The notes under the pieces: generated by a model
Database searches by the model: none
Seen by the model: only the letters and a program-made list of their open reading frames with translations
What the model was told of the DNA's origin: nothing
From: JBBRMQ01 sp038230775
Lineage (GTDB): Bacteria; Acidobacteriota; Thermoanaerobaculia; Gp7-AA8
Direction: 5' to 3'
Length of the DNA: 18,877 nt
Assembly (NCBI GenBank): GCA_038230775.1
Contig: JBBRMQ010000063.1
Location: forward strand, 1-18,877
In this document: piece by piece, positions 1 through 6,871 of the stretch
How positions within the stretch are numbered: position 1 is the first letter of the stretch
Layout of the letters: each line of letters begins with the position of its first letter
Position numbers and translations under genes: made by a program

Positions 1-508
1 CATCGCTGCGGTCGATCTTGTTGATGACCACGATGGGAAGCAGGCCGAGGCCGAGTGCTTTGCGCAGCACGAAACGCGTCTGCGGCATTGGCCCTTCGGC
101 GGCGTCGACCAGCAGAATGACGCCGTCGACCATGGAGAGCACTCGCTCGACCTCGCCGCCGAAATCGGCGTGACCGGGTGTATCCACAATGTTGATCTTC
201 ACTTCTTTCGGGTGGATGAAGATGGCCGGGAGGTCGTGGCCCGAGGCAGTGTGCGTTGGCTCGTGATGCACAGGGTGCCCCAACGCATCGGGATCGTCGA
301 CCAGATATCGGATGGAGGTGTTTTTCGCCAGAATGGTGATTCCGCGCTCACGCTCGAGGTCATTGGAATCCATGACTCGCTCGTCCACCTGCTGGTTTGC
401 CCGAATGGCCCCGGCCTGCTTGAGCAAAGCGTCGACAAGCGTGGTTTTCCCATGGTCGACGTGGGCGATGATGGCTACGTTGCGGATGTCGTATCGAAAC
501 TGCTGCAT
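1..508 (-). CDS. typA: Translational GTPase TypA/BipA, N-terminal part (runs off left edge)
   Basis: Ribosome-binding GTPase of the EF-G/LepA class, linked in characterised bacteria to 50S assembly and stress or low-temperature growth. Only about 169 N-terminal residues are present. Visible G-domain motifs are the P-loop HVDHGKT (16-22), a switch I with RGITIL (55-60), DTPGH (109-113) and NKID (163-166). The flanks NVAIIAHVDHGKTT, VMDSNDLERERGITILAKNT, HADFGGEVERV and GPMPQTRFV are TypA-specific rather than EF-G or LepA. The start codon has a GGAGG Shine-Dalgarno 6 nt upstream (515-519). Compared with E. coli TypA, as I recall it, about 33 extra residues lie between NTSIRY and KINIVDTPGH (roughly 69-102), rich in His. 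The gene is divergent from the kinase across a 43-bp gap. Family assignment is very secure; the role of the insertion is unknown. Confidence 0.96.
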   Translation of the reverse strand, partial: MQQFRYDIRNVAIIAHVDHGKTTLVDALLKQAGAIRANQQVDERVMDSNDLERERGITILAKNTSIRYLVDDPDALGHPVHHEPTHTASGHDLPAIFIHPKEVKINIVDTPGHADFGGEVERVLSMVDGVILLVDAAEGPMPQTRFVLRKALGLGLLPIVVINKIDRSD

Positions 509-514
509 GCGGGC

Positions 515-519
515 CCTCC
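515..519 (-). promoter_or_regulatory. Shine-Dalgarno of typA
   Basis: On the minus strand GGAGG lies 6 nt before the ATG at 508. It fixes the typA start and contrasts with the SD-less starts of several other genes here. Confidence 0.75.
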
Positions 520-534
520 AACACGGGCAACCTC

Positions 535-540
535 TATAAT
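535..540 (+). promoter_or_regulatory. Possible -10 element of the kinase gene
   Basis: A perfect TATAAT lies 11 nt before the kinase ATG at 552. No Shine-Dalgarno is seen between them and no good -35 hexamer is seen at the usual spacing. If it is used, the 5' leader would be only about 5 nt. The element lies in the 43-bp gap between divergent typA and the kinase. Confidence 0.45.
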
Positions 541-551
541 CATCCCATTCC

Positions 552-3167
552 ATGACAATGACTTCCGGTACGCGCCTCGGGCCGTACGAGATCGTGGCCC
601 CGATCGGGGCGGGCGGGATGGGCGAGGTCTACAAGGCGCGCGACACTCGGCTGGACCGGAGCGTCGCCATCAAGGTGCTTCCGACCGAGTTCTCCAGCAA
701 CGCCCAGCTCAAACTCCGCTTCGAGCGCGAGGCGAAAACGATCTCGCAGCTCTCCCATCCGAACATCTGCACGCTCTACGACGTCGGCGACAACTATCTG
801 GTGATGGAGCTTCTGGAAGGGGAGTCCCTGGCCGACCGCCTTTCGAAGGGCCCGCTGCCGCTCGCCGACGTTCTGCGGTTCGGCGCACAGGTCGCCGAAG
901 CGCTCGGCAAGGCGCATCAGGCAGGGGTCGTTCATCGCGATGTGAAGCCGGGCAACGTGATGATCACGAAGTCAGGCGCGAAGCTTCTCGATTTCGGATT
1001 GGCGAAGACGGGAACGCAGATCATCGAGATCGATGGACCCACACAGCACAGGCCACTGACCACGGAAGGCACGATCCTCGGCACATTTCAGTACATGGCG
1101 CCGGAGCAACTGGAAGGGATCGAAGCGGATGCTCGCACCGACATCTTCGCCCTCGGCACGTTGCTCTATGAGATGGCCACCGGCCGCCGCGCCTTCGAGG
1201 GAAAGACGAAGACCAGTCTGATCGCGGCGATCGTGAGCGGCGATCCGAAGCCGATCGGTGTCGTGCAACCGTTGACGCCGGCGTCGTTCGAGCATGTCGT
1301 CCGGAAATGCCTGGAGAAGAATCCGGACGATCGCTGGCAGAGCGCCCACGACGTCGCGCAGGAGCTGCGATGGGTCGCCGAGAGTCCGGAAGCGACGACT
1401 CCGAAGCGGCGAAGCAATTCGCCGGTCGCCTGGTCGATCGCCGGCTTGTTCGCAGCGCTGGCTGCCGTCGCGCTGTTTCTGCTGCTGAGAAAGCCGGCGC
1501 CTCATCTGATCAACACCTCCATCGATCCGCCCGATGACGCGAGCTTTGCCTTTGACAACGGTGCGGCTGCGATCTCGCCTGACGGAACGATGATCGTGTT
1601 TTCGGCGACACCCAACGGCGGCTGGCCGTCCTTGTGGGTTCGATCCCTCGATTCCGGCATGGCGCGGTCGCTGAAAGGAACGGAGAACGCCTGGTTCCCG
1701 TTCTGGTCGCCGGACTCGAAGTTCATCGCGTTCTTCGTGGACGGGAAACTGAAGAAGATGGATATCGCGGCGGGGACTCCGGAGACAATCGCCGATGCGG
1801 CGACGGGCCGTGGCGGCGCATGGGGCGCGAACAACACGATTCTTTTCTGTCCCTCTCCGGCGGACGCGCTCTTCCAGGTTGCTGCGACGGGGGGAAGCGT
1901 CCGTCCGGTCACGCAAATCGACACAACGCGAGGGGATACGTCCCATCGTTTCCCAACGTTTCTGCCCGATGGCCGTCACTTTCTGGCGTTCGTTCAGGGA
2001 GCGAGTGAGGGCGGCAACGTTCTTTTCGGGTCGATCGATTCGAAAGAGAGCAGAATCGTGATGACCGCAGACGGGGGTGTGACGTTTGCGCCGCCGAACA
2101 TCATTCTCAGCGTGCGCGACCGAGTCCTTCGCGCCCAGCGGATCAACCTGAAGGACGGCTCGCCGGTTGGAGATGCCTTTCCGATTGCCGAAGGCACGCA
2201 GGTGTCCACCAACGTGAACTACGCGAATGTGTCCGTCTCTGCGAACGGGATCCTCACGTTCGTCAACGGCGCATCGGCCACCCTGTCTCGCCTGGCGTTC
2301 TTCGACGCCACCGGCAAAGAAGTCGGAACCGTCGGCCAGCCGAGCGATCAGCTCGACCCGCGGATCGCGCCGGACGGCCACGCGATTCTTTTCTCGCAGG
2401 CCGCGTCGAGCGGGAATAGCGACATCTGGGCTTACGACCTGCGCCGGAACATCGCGAGTCGCGTGACCTTCTCGGCGGCGAACGAGTTCGGTCCGGCTTG
2501 GTCACCCGACAGCAAGTCGTTCGTCTACACCTCGTTCGACCATCGCCCGGGCGATCTCTTCGTCAAGCGCGTCGATGGCGGCGGAAACGGCGATCTCCTC
2601 TTCGCGGACAAGAGGCGGAAGGTCGCTTCCGAGTGGACTCGCGACGGCAAGTACCTCATCTTCCATGCGCTGACTCCCGGGCAGTCGTGGGACATCGAGG
2701 CGTACTCGTTCGCCGACCGCAAAGTCATCCCCCTCGTGCAGACGAAGACTCCGGAGCTCCTCGGCCACCTTTCGCCGGATGGAAAGTGGCTCGCTTACTA
2801 CGGGCTCGAAGGCGCGCGCGGCGAGGTCTACGTGCAGCGGTTTCCTCCGACGGGCGAGAGGTGGCAGGTATCAGGAGGCGGAGGAACCATGCCGCTGTGG
2901 AGTGCGGATGGACACCAGCTGTTCTACCTGTCGCCCGATGGGAAGATCATGGCCGCCACGACGCATACCGATGGTACCCAATTCGTTGCGGACGCACCGC
3001 GCATGCTCTTCCCCACGCGCATTAAGACGCTGACGGGAATCAGCCGCAATCAGTACGATGTCGGGCGCGACGGCCGCTTCCTGATCAACACCAACGTGAC
3101 GGACAACGGCCGACAACAGGCCATCACGCTGGTACAGAACTGGACCGCGAAGCTCCCGCGTCAGTAA
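552..3167 (+). CDS. Membrane Ser/Thr protein kinase with C-terminal PD40/TolB-like propeller
   Basis: Hanks-type (PknB-like) kinase of 871 aa. The N-terminal kinase domain (about 10-275) has the glycine loop GAGGMGEVYKARD (19-31), the VAIK lysine K41, HRDVKPGN (128-135) with catalytic D130, DFG (147-149) and APE (183-185), so it should be active. A single transmembrane helix (about 291-312) separates it from a periplasmic half with repeated SPDG/SPDS-type strands (for example ISPDGTMIVFSA, WSPDSKFIAFF, WSPDSKSFVYTS, LSPDGKWLAYYG). This is typical of WD40-like PD40/TolB beta-propellers. The architecture, with cytoplasmic kinase and external propeller, is abundant in Acidobacteriota. The propeller presumably senses a ligand or cell-wall state (inference). 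The start is ATG 552; a second in-frame ATG at 558 is possible. The 3' end overlaps the convergent lipoprotein gene by 7 nt. Confidence 0.95.
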   Translation: MTMTSGTRLGPYEIVAPIGAGGMGEVYKARDTRLDRSVAIKVLPTEFSSNAQLKLRFEREAKTISQLSHPNICTLYDVGDNYLVMELLEGESLADRLSKGPLPLADVLRFGAQVAEALGKAHQAGVVHRDVKPGNVMITKSGAKLLDFGLAKTGTQIIEIDGPTQHRPLTTEGTILGTFQYMAPEQLEGIEADARTDIFALGTLLYEMATGRRAFEGKTKTSLIAAIVSGDPKPIGVVQPLTPASFEHVVRKCLEKNPDDRWQSAHDVAQELRWVAESPEATTPKRRSNSPVAWSIAGLFAALAAVALFLLLRKPAPHLINTSIDPPDDASFAFDNGAAAISPDGTMIVFSATPNGGWPSLWVRSLDSGMARSLKGTENAWFPFWSPDSKFIAFFVDGKLKKMDIAAGTPETIADAATGRGGAWGANNTILFCPSPADALFQVAATGGSVRPVTQIDTTRGDTSHRFPTFLPDGRHFLAFVQGASEGGNVLFGSIDSKESRIVMTADGGVTFAPPNIILSVRDRVLRAQRINLKDGSPVGDAFPIAEGTQVSTNVNYANVSVSANGILTFVNGASATLSRLAFFDATGKEVGTVGQPSDQLDPRIAPDGHAILFSQAASSGNSDIWAYDLRRNIASRVTFSAANEFGPAWSPDSKSFVYTSFDHRPGDLFVKRVDGGGNGDLLFADKRRKVASEWTRDGKYLIFHALTPGQSWDIEAYSFADRKVIPLVQTKTPELLGHLSPDGKWLAYYGLEGARGEVYVQRFPPTGERWQVSGGGGTMPLWSADGHQLFYLSPDGKIMAATTHTDGTQFVADAPRMLFPTRIKTLTGISRNQYDVGRDGRFLINTNVTDNGRQQAITLVQNWTAKLPRQ

Positions 3168-3703
3168 TCGACGCGATAGTCGTAGAGGAACGATTTGCGC
3201 TGCCCCTTGATCACCATCGGATAGAACCTTGCCCGCTTGAGCGCCTCGGCATTGCGTTCGCCCAGGTCGGGCTGGCCGGTGGAGTTCTCGATGATCTGGG
3301 TGCCGGTGATCTCCCCCTCGGTATTGACGCTTGCTTCGATGTAGACGATGCCGTGCGCTCCGGGCGACGTCACGGGTGAGGGGATGTGCTGGAACTTCGG
3401 AGAGGGGTTCTCCTTGTCTTTCTGCGCCTGCGCGGCGTCGGTGACGTCCGCGGCGTGCGCGAAGCCGCTGCCGCCGGCGGTGCGCACCTCGATCCAGTCG
3501 CCTCTCCGCGCGAGGATCGAGACGCTCTCGCCGTTGAGAAACTTCGAGACAACAGGCGAGTCGTCGCGCGCCCATTTGTGTACCGGCATCTCGGGCGCAC
3601 CGACGTACTGCACCCCGATCGGCTCGCGGGTGTCGGTGACTGCGGCCGTTTCCGGATGCGAGCAGGCGAGGAGGAGCGTCATGAGAAACAGCGGGCCCCT
3701 CAT
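3161..3703 (-). CDS. Lipoprotein with SH3-like and TonB C-terminal domains
   Basis: Predicted 180-aa lipoprotein. The N-terminus MRGPLFLMTLLLACS carries a short hydrophobic stretch and a lipobox LLAC with Cys14. Residues about 37-88 (PVHKWARDDSPVV...GDWIEVRTAGGSGFAHAADV) resemble a bacterial SH3 domain. Residues about 112-180 (GIVYIEASVNTEGEITGTQII...ARFYPMVIKGQRKSFLYDYRVDY) match the TonB C-terminal domain pattern of a small free-standing TonB-like protein. It is the last gene of the ABC operon. The chosen ATG (3703) lies inside the arm of a palindromic repeat. The frame stays open upstream to ATG 3823, which would overlap the permease stop as ATGA and add 40 repeat-encoded residues. I prefer 3703 because it puts the signal peptide at the N-terminus. 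No strong SD is seen. Partner and substrate are unknown. Confidence 0.85.
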   Translation of the reverse strand: MRGPLFLMTLLLACSHPETAAVTDTREPIGVQYVGAPEMPVHKWARDDSPVVSKFLNGESVSILARRGDWIEVRTAGGSGFAHAADVTDAAQAQKDKENPSPKFQHIPSPVTSPGAHGIVYIEASVNTEGEITGTQIIENSTGQPDLGERNAEALKRARFYPMVIKGQRKSFLYDYRVDY

Positions 3704-3818
3704 CCGCGCTTCGCGCACCTTCTCCCCGCGCGCGGGGAGAAGGGCTACGAATCTCGCTTCGCGCAATGTGCGAAGGCCCGTCAGCGGGGAGAAGGTGGCC
3801 GAAGGCCGGGTGAGGGGC
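3695..3818. repeat. REP-like imperfect inverted repeat in the ABC/lipoprotein operon
   Basis: About 36-nt arms at 3695-3730 and 3783-3818 are near-complementary. Their outer ends are GCCCCTCA and TGAGGGGC. Inside, 3718-3743 is a perfect 26-bp palindrome centred on CGCGCG (CCTTCTCCCCGCG and its complement). The sequence resembles a widespread dispersed CCTTCTCCCC/GGGGAGAAGG element of GC-rich bacteria. It fills the gap between the permease stop and the lipoprotein start and includes that start codon (3701-3703). Confidence 0.85.
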
Positions 3819-3819
3819 A

Positions 3820-4791
3820 TCATCCGAAAACATCCCGCCGCGTGAAGATGGCGAAAGAGATCGCGGTGGTGACGATCGCCCATACGGCGAGAAGCGTAAT
3901 GCAGAACGCCATCGTCATTTCCTCGTACGGCGGTGGCGTGCCGGTGTAGTAATCGGCCAGCGGCAGCGCGCTCACGAAGAGGTATTTGCCGGCGGTCCAG
4001 TCCGGGCTGACGCGAGTCAGAATCGTTCCACCGATCAGCGATGCCAGCATCGTTCCGATCGCGGCCGCGCTCGATTTGAAAAGCACGGACAACATGAGGG
4101 AGATCGCGGCGACGCAGCTGAGGGCAAACCATTCGAGGCCGTAGGCGATCAGCGCGTCTTTCCATAGTGGCAATTGATGCACACCTTCGAGCTGCACCGC
4201 CGATCCGGACAGTCTGAAGCCCGTGAATGTGGGCGCGGTCCATCCTCCGCGCGGAAGGAACGGAGTGGAGATGATCAGGCAGAGAAGCGCGCCGCACAGG
4301 AGCGTGAGCGTGGCGAAGATCCAAAGCGTCACGAGCTTGGAGGCGAGGATTTTCCACCGACGGACCGGCCGCGTCAGCAGCAGCTTGTCCGTGCCTTCCG
4401 CATTCTCGGCGGACACGATGTCGCTGCCTAACACGGCAATCAGCAGCGGAAGCAGCAGAAAACCGGCGACGTTTGCGAAATTGCGGACGAATAGAGGCAC
4501 GCTCGGGCGATCGGGCTCGATGTCGTGGTCGAGATAGAACTGCAGGCGGTTGACCTCCGCGCGCATGGCGCTGACCCACGTCGGCGCGACGCGGCCGCGC
4601 CGCACCGTGTCCTGATAGCGGGCGATTCGCTGCTGGATCTCTGCGCGCCAGTTGCTGGTATCTCGATTCTTCAGCGTCCGATACTGCGAGTAGGTCACGA
4701 TTGCTTGAATCGCGAACAGGATCCCGATCACCACCGCGAATCGTTTGCGCCGTAGAACCTTCAACGTCTCGTTCTGAATGAGTGGAATCAT
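3820..4791 (-). CDS. ABC-2 type transporter permease
   Basis: Integral membrane permease of 323 aa pairing with the upstream ATPase to form an ABC exporter. The pattern is one N-terminal helix (FAVVIGILFAIQAIVTY, about 18-35), a long soluble loop of about 70 residues, then about five further hydrophobic segments (FLLLPLLIAVLG, WIFATLTLLCGALLCLIIS, LEWFALSCVAAISLMLSVLF, AAIGTMLASLIGGTIL, MAFCITLLAVWAIVTTAISF). This matches ABC-2 permeases of the NatB/BcrB-like kind, including a GSDIVSAENAEGTDKLLLTRPVRRW stretch of the conserved soluble loop. The start ATG 4791 overlaps the ATPase stop by 1 nt (TGATG), implying translational coupling. The longer in-frame extension into the ATPase gene is rejected. 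The exported substrate cannot be told from sequence. Confidence 0.9.
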   Translation of the reverse strand: MIPLIQNETLKVLRRKRFAVVIGILFAIQAIVTYSQYRTLKNRDTSNWRAEIQQRIARYQDTVRRGRVAPTWVSAMRAEVNRLQFYLDHDIEPDRPSVPLFVRNFANVAGFLLLPLLIAVLGSDIVSAENAEGTDKLLLTRPVRRWKILASKLVTLWIFATLTLLCGALLCLIISTPFLPRGGWTAPTFTGFRLSGSAVQLEGVHQLPLWKDALIAYGLEWFALSCVAAISLMLSVLFKSSAAAIGTMLASLIGGTILTRVSPDWTAGKYLFVSALPLADYYTGTPPPYEEMTMAFCITLLAVWAIVTTAISFAIFTRRDVFG

Positions 4792-5699
4792 CAGCCGACC
4801 GTTTCTCCCCCCGTCGCCTGCAGAAAGAGATCTTCCAGCGTCTCGACATGCCGCTGCGCGTGAAAGACAGCGACGCCACCCGCGGCGAGCGCGGCGACCA
4901 CCGGCGGCGCCTCGCTTTCCTCGATCGGAACCCACAGGCGATCGGTGTCGACGCGCGACTGCAGCCCCTGCGCGGCGATGATCTGCGCCGCTCGCGCAAC
5001 GTCATCCACGCGGAACTCCATCTCGCGGCGGCTGGAGATCAACTCCGCAACCGTGCCCTCGCGCAGCATCCGGCCTTTGTGAATGATCGCCACGCGATCG
5101 CACATCAGTTCGATCTCCGCGAGCAGATGGCTGGAAACGAAGACGGACATTCCGCGCTCGCGCGCCAGTCCGCGCAGCAGCTCGCGCATCTCCCGAATGC
5201 CTGCCGGATCCAGGCCGTTGGCGGGCTCGTCGAGGATCAACACTATCGGGCTGCCTATCATCGCCTGCGCGATGCCCAGTCGCTGACGCATGCCGAGTGA
5301 GTACGTGCCGACGCGGTGGTCGAGGCGGTGGGCGAGAGCGACCAGCGCCGCGACGCGCTCGATCTCATCGCGGCCCACACCGAGCATCCGCGCGAAGTGC
5401 TCCAGATTCTCCCGGCCGGTCATGAAGCGATACAGATCGGGGTTCTCGACGATGCAGCCGACGTTGCGCATCGCCGCTTCGAACTGGCGCTGGATGTCGT
5501 GTCCACACACGGTCACTGTGCCCTTGGTCGGCCGGATCAGTCCGACGAGCATGCGGATGGTGGTGGTTTTTCCAGCACCGTTCGGACCGAGGAATCCGAA
5601 GACTTCACCGGGACCGAGCGAGAAGGAGACGGCGTCGACGATCGTCCGCTTGCCGATGACTTTTGTAAGATGCGACGCGACGAGGGTGGGCTGAGTCAT
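4791..5699 (-). CDS. ABC transporter ATP-binding protein (CcmA/BcrA type)
   Basis: ATPase of 302 aa that energises export with the following permease. It shows Walker A GPNGAGKTT (38-46), an ENPDLYRFMTGRENL segment in the Q-loop region (85-99), signature SLGMRQ (134-139) in place of the canonical LSGGQ, Walker B LILDEP (153-158) with catalytic E158, D-loop NGLDP and H-loop H191. The SLGMRQRLG signature and short C-terminal domain fit the drug/antibiotic and Na+ exporter class (BcrA, NatA-like). It is the first gene of a three-gene operon. Its ATG (5699-5697) overlaps the ATG of the divergent SGNH hydrolase in a CATG. No SD is evident, and the minus strand has AAGACT 6 nt before the ATG. Confidence 0.95.
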   Translation of the reverse strand: MTQPTLVASHLTKVIGKRTIVDAVSFSLGPGEVFGFLGPNGAGKTTTIRMLVGLIRPTKGTVTVCGHDIQRQFEAAMRNVGCIVENPDLYRFMTGRENLEHFARMLGVGRDEIERVAALVALAHRLDHRVGTYSLGMRQRLGIAQAMIGSPIVLILDEPANGLDPAGIREMRELLRGLARERGMSVFVSSHLLAEIELMCDRVAIIHKGRMLREGTVAELISSRREMEFRVDDVARAAQIIAAQGLQSRVDTDRLWVPIEESEAPPVVAALAAGGVAVFHAQRHVETLEDLFLQATGGETVG

Positions 5700-6471
5700 G
5701 CGGAAAGTCTTCTATTGGTATGTACCGATCGCGTTCGCGTTGATCGCGAGCGTCGTGTTCGCGAGCGGATTCTACTCGTACCTGCGGGGCGAGACCGGAG
5801 TCAAGGTAGGACCGGGTTCAGCCGGCACGGGACTGGTTGAACCCGGTCCACACACTCGAGTTCCGGCGAACACCATCGTGCCCATCATCCTCGGCGATTC
5901 GCTTGCGCGCGGGACCGGCGATACGACGGGACTCGGCATCGGAGGACGCTTCGTGGATGCGGTGCGCAGCCGTCATCTCGTTTCGAAGGACATCGTCAAC
6001 CTCGGCATCAACGGCGCGCGGACGGCGGACCTTCTCCAGCAGCTCGACCACCGCAACGTCCGCGTCCTCCTCGGACAATCGACCGCCATCATCATCTCGA
6101 TCGGAGGCAACGACCTCTGGGGCGACAACGTGCGCAGCGCGCCGGCCCGCGATGCGGAGCCCGTGATGACCGCCGTGCTCGATCGGCTGGTGAGAGTGGT
6201 CGAGACGGTGCGCGCGGCAAGTCCGCACGCGCGACTCTTCGTCATCGGCCTCTACAATCCGTTCGTGACCGCGCCGTTCGGCCCACTGGTGACACCGCTG
6301 GTGAGCCGCTGGAATGCGAAGCTCATCGAGCGCTTCGCTGCCGATCCGAATCTGTCGGTCGTGCAGACGTCCGACCTATTCGCATGGCACGATCGATTGT
6401 CGGAAGACCGCTTTCATCCGAACAGCGAGGGGTACGAGTTGATCGCGCGCCGGATTGCGGATACGTTCTGA
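5698..6471 (+). CDS. Membrane-anchored SGNH/GDSL hydrolase
   Basis: Predicted esterase/lipase-type hydrolase of 257 aa acting outside the cytoplasm. The N-terminus (MRKVFYWYVPIAFALIASVV) is a positively charged start plus one hydrophobic helix, so a signal anchor or signal peptide. SGNH blocks are complete: GDSL (66-69, nucleophile S68), block II glycine in NLGINGART (101-109), block III GGND (136-139, N138) and DRFHPN (237-242, giving D237 and H240). The family removes acyl groups from carbohydrates, lipids or peptidoglycan; the substrate here is unknown. The start is chosen because it begins the hydrophobic anchor. It overlaps the divergent ABC ATPase start codon by 2 nt. A weak GAGGGTGG stretch lies about 8 nt upstream. 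Confidence 0.92.
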   Translation: MRKVFYWYVPIAFALIASVVFASGFYSYLRGETGVKVGPGSAGTGLVEPGPHTRVPANTIVPIILGDSLARGTGDTTGLGIGGRFVDAVRSRHLVSKDIVNLGINGARTADLLQQLDHRNVRVLLGQSTAIIISIGGNDLWGDNVRSAPARDAEPVMTAVLDRLVRVVETVRAASPHARLFVIGLYNPFVTAPFGPLVTPLVSRWNAKLIERFAADPNLSVVQTSDLFAWHDRLSEDRFHPNSEGYELIARRIADTF

Positions 6472-6474
6472 AAT

Positions 6475-6576
6475 TGTCATTCCGAGCGTAGCGAGGAAAC
6501 GGTGTGGGAGGGCGGCACGAATTCTGTTCCTCGAACCGCCCAACCACACCGGTTCCTCGCTACGCTCGGAATGACA
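6475..6576. repeat. Long imperfect inverted repeat, CCGAGCGYAGCGAGG family (copy 1)
   Basis: Arms of 41 nt at 6475-6515 and 6536-6576 are complementary with about 3 mismatches and enclose a 20-nt loop. The outer ends read TGTCATTCCGAGCG and its complement. It lies just after the SGNH hydrolase stop and could fold as a strong hairpin in the transcript. It shares the core CCGAGCGyAGCGAGGr with the repeat at 11240-11344. No T-tract follows, so terminator function is uncertain. Confidence 0.88.
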
Positions 6577-6588
6577 TGGAATCTCATT

Positions 6589-6593
6589 AGGAG
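6589..6593 (+). promoter_or_regulatory. Shine-Dalgarno deciding the start of the small Cys-rich gene
   Basis: AGGAG lies 2 nt before the first ATG (6596) and 5 nt before the second ATG (6599) of an ATGATG. The spacing favours 6599. Confidence 0.65.
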
Positions 6594-6598
6594 AAATG

Positions 6599-6811
6599 AT
6601 GCAACTTGGAAAAGACTCGTGCGCTTGCGCACACGCTCTTGATCATCACGATGGCGGACGCGGCGGGCCGTGCAATTACTGCGGCTGCGGATCGGGTCAA
6701 TCGCCGACCGCGTTCGAAGCGGGCGTGATCCAGTCGCTGAACGAGATCACGATGACGTTGATGCGGCTGGTGAAGGAGCTGCAGTCGCAGAAGGGGACCG
6801 GCGGAAGCTAG
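6599..6811 (+). CDS. Small Cys/His-rich protein, putative zinc-binding
   Basis: A 70-aa soluble protein I cannot assign to a named family. The N-terminal part holds C8, C10, H12, H16, H17, C25, C28 and C30 in a CxCxH...H...CxxCxC pattern, as in small zinc-ribbon-like domains. The C-terminal half (about 34-65, AFEAGVIQSLNEITMTLMRL and onward) looks like an amphipathic helix suited to oligomerisation or partner binding. A good SD (AGGAG) makes it a credible real gene despite its size. It lies between the SGNH hydrolase repeat and the convergent M16 operon. Metal binding is inferred from residue spacing only. Confidence 0.75.
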   Translation: MQLGKDSCACAHALDHHDGGRGGPCNYCGCGSGQSPTAFEAGVIQSLNEITMTLMRLVKELQSQKGTGGS

Positions 6812-6816
6812 CCGCT

Positions 6817-6869
6817 GGTCGCGAGTCGCAGATCGGAAACCCCCGACCCGCGACCCGCGACTCCCGACC
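6817..6869. terminator. Hairpin between convergent genes, possible bidirectional terminator
   Basis: Arms at 6817-6829 and 6857-6869 (GGTCGCGAGTCGC against the complement of GCGACTCCCGACC) pair with one mismatch. The 60-bp gap separates the stop of the small Cys-rich gene from the stop of the M16 operon. The right arm is embedded in tandem CGACCCG-like units. There is no U-tract, so it may be a repeat relic rather than an intrinsic terminator. Confidence 0.45.
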
Positions 6870-6871
6870 CG

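Noticed and set aside
972..2381. 469-codon minus-strand frame antisense to the kinase
   Set aside because: Arg-rich shadow frame; the plus strand has full kinase motifs.
3704..5005. Long N-terminal extension of the lipoprotein frame through the permease gene
   Set aside because: It is out of frame with the permease and runs over real coding sequence. Only the part up to 3823 remains a possible alternative start.
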